This document shows positions 55,460 through 64,000 of a DNA stretch of 64,000 bases, piece after piece. The notes under the pieces were generated by a model. It saw only the letters and a program-made list of their open reading frames with translations, did not search any database and had not been told where the DNA came from. The position numbers and the translations under genes were made by a program. The stretch covers positions 53,978,971-54,042,970 of the forward strand of contig OZ026628.1 in the NCBI GenBank assembly GCA_964020975.1. The letters are read 5' to 3'. Each line of letters starts with the position of its first letter. The stretch's first letter is position 1. This DNA comes from Hermodice carunculata (taxonomy: Eukaryota > Annelida > Polychaeta > Eunicida > Amphinomidae).

Positions 55460-55830
55460 ACATGCCAAGTGAAACCTGTCTTTAAAGACGACTCCTAGGA
55501 ATTGCCAAATTGCAGCCTCTCAAGACAGGTGGTACAGTGATACCTGCTGTATGTGACCACTGGCATGAGAGACCACCTGCTGTTTGTGGCCTCATTTCTT
55601 GGGCAACTAGAGTCATTTTTCTGTATAAATTTACCTGTGGTCAGAGACCACATGTGGTATGTGACCACTTTTTCTCGGCAGGAGAGGTGGGCAGATATAG
55701 CCGGTTCCACTGTATGCCTCTTATAAAAGGTATAAATAACACAAGAATTTACCAGCTCAGTGTGCTGAGAAGGTGGTCTGCCAACAGAGGTTGTCTCTTA
55801 GTACAGTGGTCTGTGAAGACAGGGACAGAG
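55460..55830. mobile_element. Family B-type MITE split by family A
   Basis: Left part AGTGAAACCTGTCTTTAAAG to CAAGACAGGTGG (55532); right part from GCCTCTTATAAAAGG to GTCTGTGAAGACAGGGACAG. The halves fit a single B-type copy. Confidence 0.7.
55535..55712 (+). mobile_element. Family A TA-flanked MITE, complete (178 bp)
   Basis: TA, CAGTGATACCTGCTGTATGT at the left; GATATAGCCGGTTCCACTG, TA at the right. GTGACCACTGGCATGAGAG and TCTCGGCAGGAGAGGTGG match the other family A copies. Confidence 0.92.
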
Positions 55831-56323
55831 TACAGCAACTGAAGATATGAAGTCAACATGGGCCTGTGTGCCCCAGCAGAGGATACCCAGGGAGGTAAAT
55901 TGTATGTGACACTACTTCCTATTAAACTTCAATACACGTGACATCACTTCCAGTGGCCAAGCATTAGCCAATCAGTGAGGCTGGATTTGGTTACCCACCA
56001 GGCAGCTCTACAAGCGAGAAGCCAGATATTAAGCCTACCAGTGGGGCCATCTACAGCACATGCTCCATTCCTTGGCGTAATTGTCCGTTCTACTTTACAT
56101 ACTCATGCTTCTACCATTCAGATCCACACAAATCTTGTGACCAGTACCACATTCTGTGCTATTAAATACTATGCCATGATAAATAAAGAGATAGATGGCA
56201 TAACTAAGGGACTTGGGGAGTTTGCTATCCTTCCTGTTTTTGCAGTGGCTGGGTTTTTTGTTTTTTTGTTTTTTTTCTCGGGGAGATGGGGGTGTTACCT
56301 TGTTCTGTCCTACTTGCAGTTAA

Positions 56324-56561
56324 CTCTTTCTGTACCAAATTTGGGACCGAGTCAACGGCTTACCTCACCCAAAGCATGCTGAGGTAAGTCGTTGACTCAC
56401 AAACTGCTCTGAATTATAATAAAGCTGCTACACTCATGTGAACTCTTCTAGTGCTACATTTTGGACAAATGAACAAGGTACATGAATCTAGCACCCCTAT
56501 AATAGTTCAGAGCAGTCCGTTTCAAGTAGTAGGACTTCAGTCACAACTGCCACTGAAAGAG
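56324..56561 (+). mobile_element. P1 TTAA hairpin MITE
   Basis: TTAA, CTCTTTCTGTACCAAAT at the left; CAACTGCCACTGAAAGAG then TGAA at the right. Stem GTCAACGGCTTACCTCA (56351-56367) pairs with TGAGGTAAGTCGTTGAC (56380-56396), 16 of 17. A second start-like word (CTCTTCTAGTGCTACATTTT) inside suggests partial duplication. Confidence 0.9.
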
Positions 56562-56566
56562 TGAAA

Positions 56567-56632
56567 CTTCTCTTGAAAGATCCTCCCTAGTGATGACCAA
56601 ATGGCAGTCTCTCGTGACAGGGATCACTGTAC
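56567..56632. mobile_element. Family B fragment
   Basis: TCTCTTGAAAGATCCTCCC, then GGCAGTCTCTCGTGACAGGG and ATCACTG before TA. Confidence 0.6.
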
Positions 56633-56809
56633 CATGTAGTTACACCAACATTTCTAAATGTAAGATGTTCAATTTACTGTCCTACTGGGTGACTGAATAT
56701 CCATTTCAAGTTTCTAAATCTAAATAAAAAAAGTCCTTCGATCTCTTTACTATCAGAATAACAAAATCACCTGTTCCAATAGTCTGGAGTTTATGCGTCA
56801 GATAAATAA

Positions 56810-56986
56810 GAGTAAAACCTCCCTATACCGAACACCCTTGGGACCGGAAAAAGTGTTCGGTATAGTGAGGTGTTTGGTATAGGGAGGTTTGCTTACATTG
56901 GAAGTATATATTTGGGACCAAGAAGTGGTGTTCAGTATAGAGAGGTGTTTGGTATACAGAGGTGTTCAGTTAGAGCGGTTTTACTG
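56810..56986 (+). mobile_element. Family D TA-flanked MITE (177 bp)
   Basis: GAGTAAAACCTCCCTATACC at the left (first base changed), GTTAGAGCGGTTTTACTG before TA at the right. The best preserved CCGAACACCCTTGGGACCGG word of the family lies inside. Confidence 0.9.
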
Positions 56987-56999
56987 TAGTGCTATGGCC

Positions 57000-58258
57000 C
57001 GGTGACGGTCACTCTGCACTGGCAAGGAGTCTGTTACAGGTGGCCCACAGACCACACTGCTAATTTGGCTAGTTTTAACATTTATTCCACACTCATTTAA
57101 TCTACAGGGACTAAAACAGGTTGTTTTCCCCCATTCAATGTGGTGAGCTGCTCTTGCCTAGGTGAATCCAAGCTCTGACAGGCATAATATAGTCCAACGT
57201 AACAGGTCACATACGCCTGCGTAGCTAGTCGCAAATCAAATAGGTCTCTTTTTTTACCGACCCTGGTATGTCTTTTTAATCTTACTTTACAATTCCATCA
57301 ACAGAACAGCAATATAGGAGTATGGAATAAACATAAAACAAAGCTTGTGTGTGCCCTGGTACAGTTGCCTCACCTATTTCTGGTATGTTATATCCAATAA
57401 TTAATCGGAGGTTTACTAAATTCCTTTTCGTCACAAATTTACAGAATGCTAAATGCCTGATCATCACAATACCTTTTTTTTTTCCTGATTTGTAATATTT
57501 AAGGATATTAATCAATAAAATACCTACATTTTTGTTTTTTACCTTCACTTACAAAGTTTTGCACTGATTTCTCCTTATTTTGTGAAAATTCCCGACAAAC
57601 ACAAAATTTCATACATCAGGTATTCTAAAATACATGAGAGGAATGGTGTACAACTTAGGAAAATATTTCTAACTTCATTTTAAGAGAACTTTTACTTTTT
57701 ACTGCCTCTCAAAAGAGGGCTATCGGAAATACAAGAAGGTTTCAAAGTGTGATCCTGCTGTCATTGTGTCTGGGGTAGCAAAGGAACTGGGTATCGATAC
57801 TGTGAAATAATGGAAGAATTTGATCATTTTCTGTGCTAGATTTTATCAGTTTATCATATGTTTAAAATTATCACCTTTAATTTTCATATGCTTCATCTCG
57901 TCTACCATAAGAATGGGTCCACGTTGTCCGGTTTGCTCAGTCTATCAGAAATAGGGAGAGCGCATACGTATTGGCGAGAAAACGATATCTTTATTTAACT
58001 GCATCCAAATAAAAGTCAACATTGATTGTTTACCTGTCATGAGATCATACACATTTTACACAATAACAATGCATTGTAGAATATATCTCCCAGTCAACAC
58101 TGTACACCACTTACTGCTCTAAACACCTGTCACTTGCAATCGTACATTTTTCTTTTCTCACAAAAGTGGTCATAAATGTCACATCCCAACCCATCTGCAA
58201 TTTATCAATTTCCAAAGTCCAGAAGAATACAATAATTCTCTGCCTTGTTTCCCTGCAG
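57000..58258. other. No feature recognised
   Basis: A/T-rich unique-looking sequence without inverted-ended elements. The last 20 bases form the acceptor of the next candidate. Confidence 0.4.
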
Positions 58259-58318
58259 AGGGTACCCATCAGCACGAGTGTCATACAGAGCTTGCGTGCT
58301 CGCAACAAGACTCCACAG
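58259..58318 (+). other. Candidate 60-nt internal exon (plus strand)
   Basis: A strong acceptor TCTGCCTTGTTTCCCTGCAG is followed by 60 nt open in all three frames and donor CCACAG, GTACGAGT. The frame entering at base 1 reads Arg-Val-Pro-Ile-Ser-Thr-Ser-Val-Ile-Gln-Ser-Leu-Arg-Ala-Arg-Asn and is phase 0 at both ends. G+C is higher than in the flanks. Product not recognised; this is the best-looking exon on the plus strand. Confidence 0.32.
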
Positions 58319-59127
58319 GTACGAGTCTGCCTCAACTTCCTTTATCTCACATTATCCACAAAGGTATAGCTCAAATGAAGCCACACTCAAATTGGTTTCA
58401 TATTCCTGTCCGCTGCATTGTGGGGGCCGTGCAGGGGCCACTCCAACGCCCCCTGGCAATTTTTTTATTTCGGTCTCTTTGGAGACACAAAGAGAGGATT
58501 TTCCGAGAAAAAATTGCTGTTGACCTTTCTTGGCTGTACTCTGCCAGCACGAGGGACCAATTTGAAGATGATTGAGTTGGGAGGACGGTGGCCCCCTGTC
58601 ACTATAAATAAAATGCTGGCAGGTTCTATATACAAAGACGTACAAATGACTTCTCTGTCTCAAAATGAAACAAATAACTCCTCTACTAACTCTTCAAAAA
58701 ATGTCCTAGTCTTGAGACATCGGCATAATATTTCAGAGGGCAATGTAATGAGTTTGGAGCTTGTGTCCAGCTCCATATTGGAACAGCTAGCTTCCATATG
58801 ACAAATAATATCTGAGGAGGAATCTGAAAGGGGGAAATTGCACCCAGATCTCAGTGTTAGGCTCGACAGTGTTTTTACATGAAGGTAACTGTATTTCTGT
58901 CCCCATATCTCTTAATGATATTTACCTGAAATTGGCATAGTTATTCCATATTCAAGTTCATCCAAAATAAGACCCTCTCCCTCAGTGGTGCCATGTTCAG
59001 TGTTAGGCTAGTAATGTTTCCATTCCACAGACACTCTTTCCGAAATTTTGAATGGGAGACAATGCAAAATGTTCCGTACCATGACAGGACGCAGTCAGAT
59101 GACAAGGCAGCTTCCCTGGTACATTAA

Positions 59128-59360
59128 ATCTTTTATTGCCAACTTCGACTTACGTCAAATTCCTTCACGTAAACTGCCCTGAATCATAATAAGGCTTCCA
59201 GAATATTGTTCCTTGCAAAAAGGCCTTTCATTCAAATACCAGCATGCCTGAAGTTACACAGAATATAATGGTCCAGGTCAACAGTTTTCCTCGGTGTGCA
59301 TGTAGCCAAAGTATGCCGAGGAGAGCTGTTGACTCAGCCCAAGCTGTGGCACTGAAAGAG
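59128..59360 (-). mobile_element. P1 TTAA hairpin MITE, both TTAA present
   Basis: TTAA, ATCTTTTATTGCCAACTTC at the left; CTGTGGCACTGAAAGAG, TTAA at the right. GTCAACAGTTTTCCTCGG and CCGAGGAGAGCTGTTGAC form the hairpin near the right end. Confidence 0.9.
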
Positions 59361-59766
59361 TTAAAGTTATGTCTATTCATTGCAGCACTGTTTGGGATGG
59401 AATCAATCAGCTTTCTTATTTAACCATCACTTTGATCAATAATCAAATGTTGTCACAAGAAATGCTGACACAGTAAAGATATGATTCAGTGGCAAATATT
59501 TGTTCCAAATGTTGTATTATGCCATATTTTTGTTTCCATTTTAAGGCAGATTTTTATCCTTTTTTATGGAAAATCAATACAAACAGTAAAACTGGAATCA
59601 ATCGTCACATTGAATGGGAAACTTGAACAATGATTGGCAATGAGTATCTGTAGGGTTACCTGGCCATGAACAGTTCTCAATGGGTCATGTTTAATTGCAT
59701 AAAGGAACTGATCGGTGGATATCAATTGTCTGGTAAGCCACTGCAGTGGCTGCATGACTGGCCAGC

Positions 59767-59850
59767 TACAGTTGTTCCTGTTTTGAAAGACCACTCCACT
59801 GAGAGACCACCTGCTTTTTAAGGACTATTGTAATTTTCCCTGCCCTCAAT
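59767..59850 (+). mobile_element. Family B fragment
   Basis: TACAGTTGTTCCTGTTTTGA then AAGACCACTCCACTGAGAGACC (in parts), then TTTTCCCTGCC; no right end. Confidence 0.6.
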
Positions 59851-61780
59851 AAGTATATACAATAAAGCCTTAATTTCCAATGATTATGCTGCCATACGAT
59901 AACTGTACTTCCATTTATTCATGTGATGAATGGTTTAACACTTTGATTACTGAACCTTTTTACACCCATCTGCTACACCCAAGACCAGATTCTTATCACC
60001 AACTCACAGGTTGACCAAGAAAGCAATGACATTATGACACCCCTGGGTGCCAATGACATCACCATGATACAAGTGTTGACAGTGGTATCACCAAATACGA
60101 TACATGACGCCAACTTGGATGGGGCAGAACAAGTTAAAACAACAAAGCGCACAGCGAATATTTGCTGGGCAGACCCGAGTCTCGGATCCTCATTGCACAC
60201 TGAGCCCCCACTCTGGACCACAGACCTAGAACTACAGATGCCCGCTACATTGAGCATATGATTAACTCCACCATGGCCTACAAACTTATTAGGAAAATTA
60301 AAACATAGTTCGGCAAAACACAGGCTGAGCGTGTGCACACCAGAGTAAAAGGGAACACGAAAATTAGCTGCCGTCTTGAAGGTTACAGACAGATCTTTGC
60401 TTGAGTTAGACAGACCTTGTATCAACAGGTAATCGGGCAGAAAAGTGGCTGCTTCTTTCAGCTGCTTTGTAAACTGGGGGTTGCGTGCTAATATGGTCGC
60501 TGTCAATTAGATGGGAGAGTTTCTTTGGGAGGAAAGAAGCTGGGTAATTTGGTGGTATATACATCTAAAGAAATTGGCGAGAGTATGCTAGGACAAACAA
60601 AATATAATTGATGTACTGAGGGACCCATGCTGTTGTACGGGGACTTTTATCATACATGATGCGGCATAGACAGAGAGGCAAATCATTCCTCATCTTCTTA
60701 GCTGGATACAAAATCAATTGTTAACCTTTTGTCTGCCCACACTGGTCGCATTACGAGACTGGCGATCACAAGTCATCCACTTCAGTCTTGTCGCTTAATT
60801 TTAGCAGTTATGAAACAGGGCTAAAATTTCGCAAAATTTTGCGACAATCTATTATGATTTTTGTCAATTAGTTTTCTTTTTAAAGAAAGACAAGCTTGGG
60901 GGAATCTTTATGAGAATGGATTCTCGGATTCTCGCCGAAATTCTGGCCCTGTGAAAAATATTTTGCACAATATCTGTACATGACAACTATCACAACACAA
61001 TGTCCAAGGATAGCAATTTTTTTTTTTTGGCCTTGATTGGATGCTTCGTGCAAGAGAGCCCAGATCTCCATCAGGAAAGGTATTCACCAATAAAGTTGGC
61101 AGATGGCAACCACTGAACTTAACATTCCTAAAAGGCTTTTTTTTTTTTGCCTCTCGTACAATTCCAGGAACCCAAGAATAAATGCTGACTGTAGCCAATA
61201 GTTAGCATATTGTAAATAACTAACATGTTTGCGGCTACTCAATTGGGCACCTGAAGTACAACATAAAAATATCAGCAAGTGTCTACCTGTCATGTGATCC
61301 CACACTGTACCTGTTGTTATGTGATCCCGGCTTTTCCTGCCAGCAACCAAACTGGTGTAATAATTATGATCCTCGCACCTTAGTCTTCAAGCAAACAGAT
61401 CATAGCTGTCTAATAATAAAATGCTAGTTGTTTTGCACTGCAAAACATGTTTGCATGAGTAGTTATCAGGTTTGAGGTGTCACTTAGCCATGAACCATAC
61501 TAGACATGGGTTGGGTGTGGCTGCAAGATTCAAATTAATTTTCTTCCTTTGTGCTGAAGGGAGCAGTCATTTTGTAACGTTGCCTACTTTTCAAAATGCT
61601 ACAGGGAATGTGATTTTCCAAACAGGATACACATATTCTGGTGACTATTCTGACAAAATATGCCTAAGATGTCCCCAGTCTTCTTTCATGCATACAAAAT
61701 GTGCACACAAACCTACAGAATCTGAAATTACACAGGCAGCTTACAGGCAGGCAGCGTTCAACCTCTCAAACATCAAATCA
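59851..61780. other. No feature recognised
   Basis: Repeat-poor. A CCACCATGG Kozak-like start near 60269 gives only 11 codons. A 110-codon frame at 61472-61804 has one Cys-x2-Cys...His-x2-Cys pattern but no recognised similarity and no splice support. Confidence 0.35.
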
Positions 61781-61784
61781 CAAC

Positions 61785-61850
61785 AAAAAAGTGCCTGGAT
61801 GTAAATTGCTGTTTGCCTCAATGTTTTGCTTATATTTTATCATAAATAAA
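61785..61850 (-). mobile_element. P3 fragment
   Basis: GTGCCTGGATGTAAATTGCT and GCCTCAATGTTTTGCTTAT match the P3 middle at 30834 (GTGCTTGGATGTAAATTG). No ends. Confidence 0.55.
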
Positions 61851-61921
61851 AAAAAAAATGTTTAGAATTATGCATGGACACATTTCCTGACGGGATGCTT
61901 CTCTAACCAGGAGAGAGTTAA

Positions 61922-62157
61922 ACTTTTCCCCTTTAAACTGCCCAAAACCGGCTGGTGGTCAAATGTTGTCTGCTTCAGTGTTTTCAACTAGTTTCAAGAG
62001 TAATGAAAAACAATTTTGACTGACAATTGTAGATAAGCCCTATCAAGATCACATGCCCCTGGTCAACAACTTTCCTTGGCATGAGTTGGGCACTTAGTGC
62101 CCAACTCATGCCAAGGAAAGTTGTTGACTCAAGCGTCAATTCAAGGGGGGAAAAGGG
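61922..62157 (-). mobile_element. P3 TTAA hairpin MITE with a perfect 32-bp stem
   Basis: TTAA, ACTTTTCCCCTTTAAACTGC at the left; TTCAAGGGGGGAAAAGGG, TTAA at the right. A perfect 32-bp stem (62062-62093 with 62097-62128) closes on a 3-nt loop. Its outer end GTCAACAACTTTCCTTGG is shared with P1 copies. Confidence 0.95.
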
Positions 62158-62199
62158 TTAAAAATAAATGGTCAACAACTCACACCAATTGGTCAATCA

Positions 62200-62221
62200 C
62201 AAAAAAAAAAAAAAAAAAAAA
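62200..62221. repeat. poly-A tract
   Basis: 22 A in a row. Confidence 0.95.
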
Positions 62222-62300
62222 CTGCTGATAAATTTATGGTGAATCCCCTACAGATTACAGACACTGGCCAGAAATGAAAAATCTTTAACCCTATGCCACC

Positions 62301-62329
62301 GAGGTACATCGAGGTACACCGAGGTACAG
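62301..62329. repeat. CGAGGTACA short tandem repeat, three copies
   Basis: CGAGGTACA, T, CGAGGTACA, C, CGAGGTACA with period 10. A TTAACCCTATGCC word just before it resembles a TTAA element start. Confidence 0.75.
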
Positions 62330-62399
62330 TCTGTAGAGTCTGGAGCAGTTTTCTCAATGGTTGGGACTTCCCAAGCAATGGCCACAAACCCTGCACTTC

Positions 62400-63750
62400 T
62401 GACCTGGCAAGTCAGTAGGTATGTTAATATAGGCTGTTTTTATGACAAAATTAAATATGGAATAATTACTTCATTACTGGTATAAAGAACATATTAAAAG
62501 TGGTTTTTAGCATGGATTGTGCCGAGTTATTGACATGAACCTACCCTATAAACATGCACCTCTGGTATAAAGTATGTGGAAAATTGGTTATTAGCGTCAA
62601 ATGACTCAAGTTATTGATATGAACATACCCTTTCAACCCGTGCTGGCCTCCAACGGCATTCCACACTGTTTAATCTCTGCAAATTACACAGCTTCTAAAA
62701 ATCAGGCACACACTAGTGAATAATCTAGCCATATAGCATCACAATCAGTAATATTACCAAACTGGGCCACCTCCATGGGCTGGCACTAATAGACGTAATT
62801 AAAAGAAGTTAGGGCAAGGAAGGCTAGGACTTGTTTGCATGGACTGTACGTCACATCAAAATTAAAATCTCCCATTTATTCTATTCACTCTGCAGTAGCG
62901 GCATCTTGTGTTGAAATGGGTTGATTGTGTATGTTTGTTTTACGAGAAAACACTGATTATAAAGGTATTATTTGTGCCACTATACACCCCCCAAGGGCTT
63001 TGTCTCTGTGTGGTGCTGACGGCATTTTCTAAATCTCACTTGCCCACCTGTATATTCACCTATTTCTGCTTTCCATGTTATTCCTGTTTAACCACAAGGG
63101 GCACTTAGGTAATTTTGACTGAATTAAGTGTGCCTGTATATTGAATCTGTAACATGTAAAAATACCTGAAACAATGCTAAAATATGGAAAATTTGTATAT
63201 TTGATCAACATCTCACAGGCATGAAAAGTTCAGGGGGCACTTAAATCTTAAGGAGCCCTTAAAAGGGATAATAAGTTAACCACATTCACCCCACTCATCT
63301 GGGTTGACTTTGTCCCTTCTCTGTTTGTTTAGTAGCCAGTACAGCTCTCCTCTCCACTTCTTTGTTTTCATGTCACTTTTCTGGTTTTTCGCGGGAACAA
63401 TCAATTAGCCCTTTTCAATCAGTTCTGCTATTTCAGCATACATGGTCACAATGATGTTGACCCTAGTGATTAGACACGAGACAAAATACATCAGCTGTGG
63501 TTTACATTAAGTGGAAAAGCTGTCAATGGGTGTAAAAACACAGGAAGAAAAGCAGCCAGTTCTCCCTGCACGGACCTCTGTATACCCTCGGTGGGACCAA
63601 CAGTCTGAGTTAAAACTTTTATCTTTGTACACCAGGTGGAGCTGTGATCTACATGTCTGCCCCATGTCAAAGAGGTGAATCTGACTGGGGCAGCAAATGG
63701 CAAAAGCTTCGAGCTATCAACATAAGGTTTTATGACATGATAGATGGGCA
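62400..63750. other. No feature recognised
   Basis: Unique-looking sequence without elements, RNA genes or supported exons. Confidence 0.4.
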
Positions 63751-63754
63751 TGGT

Positions 63755-63915
63755 GACACACTCCAATGAGAGACCACCTGTGTTGAGAGACCACAATTTG
63801 GTTCTCCCTAGAGGTGGATTTTCGCGGCTAATCTCTCTGTGGTACCTGCTGCATATGACCGATCTTTGCGCTAACACAGAATGGCCACATACAACAGGTG
63901 ACCTGTCACCACATT
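63755..63915. mobile_element. Family B fragment joined to family A fragment
   Basis: GAGAGACCACCTGTGTTGAG and CCACAATTTGGTTCTCCC are family B. GTGGTACCTGCTGCATATGA and GGCCACATACAACAGGTGAC (63839-63912) are family A, without its right end. Confidence 0.65.
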
Positions 63916-64000
63916 TAGAGAGAAACACGCTTCGCTGTTCAGCATTCTAAATATGCAGACTTTATGGTGCACTTTATCTGAAACGCAACAAAAGCTGCAG

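Noticed and set aside
60269-60305. CCACCATGG Kozak-like start
   Set aside because: Opens only 11 codons and has no donor site.
61472-61804. 110-codon plus-strand frame with a Cys/His pattern
   Set aside because: The pattern fits no zinc-finger spacing I can name and the frame end overlaps a P3 fragment.

Overview
The window reads as non-coding DNA from a large, repeat-rich metazoan genome. There are no bacterial features: no ribosome-binding sites, operons or long conserved reading frames, and the longest open frames fall in simple repeats or old transposons. Features that suggest a marine invertebrate (a mollusc-like lophotrochozoan or a lancelet) are TCAAGGTCA/TGACCTTGACC-type dispersed repeats, a repeat ending in a CCCTCTTGTT-like tail, very long G and C homopolymers, and dense small DNA-transposon derivatives (MITEs). 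Species assignment is inference from recalled repeat style and is not proven.

Most of the sequence that can be explained is short non-autonomous transposons with inverted ends. (1) TA-flanked families that end in CAGTRG or CAGTAAA: family A (CAGTGGTACCTGCTGTATG), B (CAGTGGTCCCTGTCTTGAG), C (CAGTGGTCCCCCTCTTAT), D (CAGTAAAACCTC...CCGAACACC) and E (CWGTAAATTGC). Intact A, C and D copies are nearly all 171-184 bp although their sequences differ. D also has a 1.04 kb version at 16669-17705. (2) A TTAA-flanked, piggyBac-like group, P1 (CTCTTTCAGTGCC), P2 (CTCATTCCATACC) and P3 (CCSTTTCCCC), about 18 copies or fragments. Most complete copies hold one long hairpin close to one end. (3) Two hAT-like elements (CAGTGTTGCC at 1460-1666; CAGGGATGTGCT at 23079-23788). 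(4) A GGGGTCAG-ended MITE at 4031-4239.

Layout: 1-9.4 kb holds MITEs and minisatellites with 24-, 17- and about 50-bp units. 14.7-16.1 kb, 21.0-21.7 kb, 27.9-28.7 kb and 51.9-53.4 kb are TGACCTTGA-rich tandem blocks, three of them with a period near 145 bp. 16.7-18.6 kb is the long D element, a CA repeat and a tRNA-derived SINE head. 22-26 kb, 30-35 kb, 37-42 kb and 53.9-57 kb are MITE clusters with several clear nestings. 43-51 kb and 57-61 kb have the fewest repeats and are the likeliest places for host exons or enhancers.

No host gene was identified with certainty. Six short intervals have good splice signals around an open frame: minus strand 2126-2207, 35172-35382, 41864-41921 and 43949-44033; plus strand 42949-43013 and 58259-58318. 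They are offered as candidate exons at low confidence with no function assigned. The window is most simply an intergenic region or the introns of one or two long genes.
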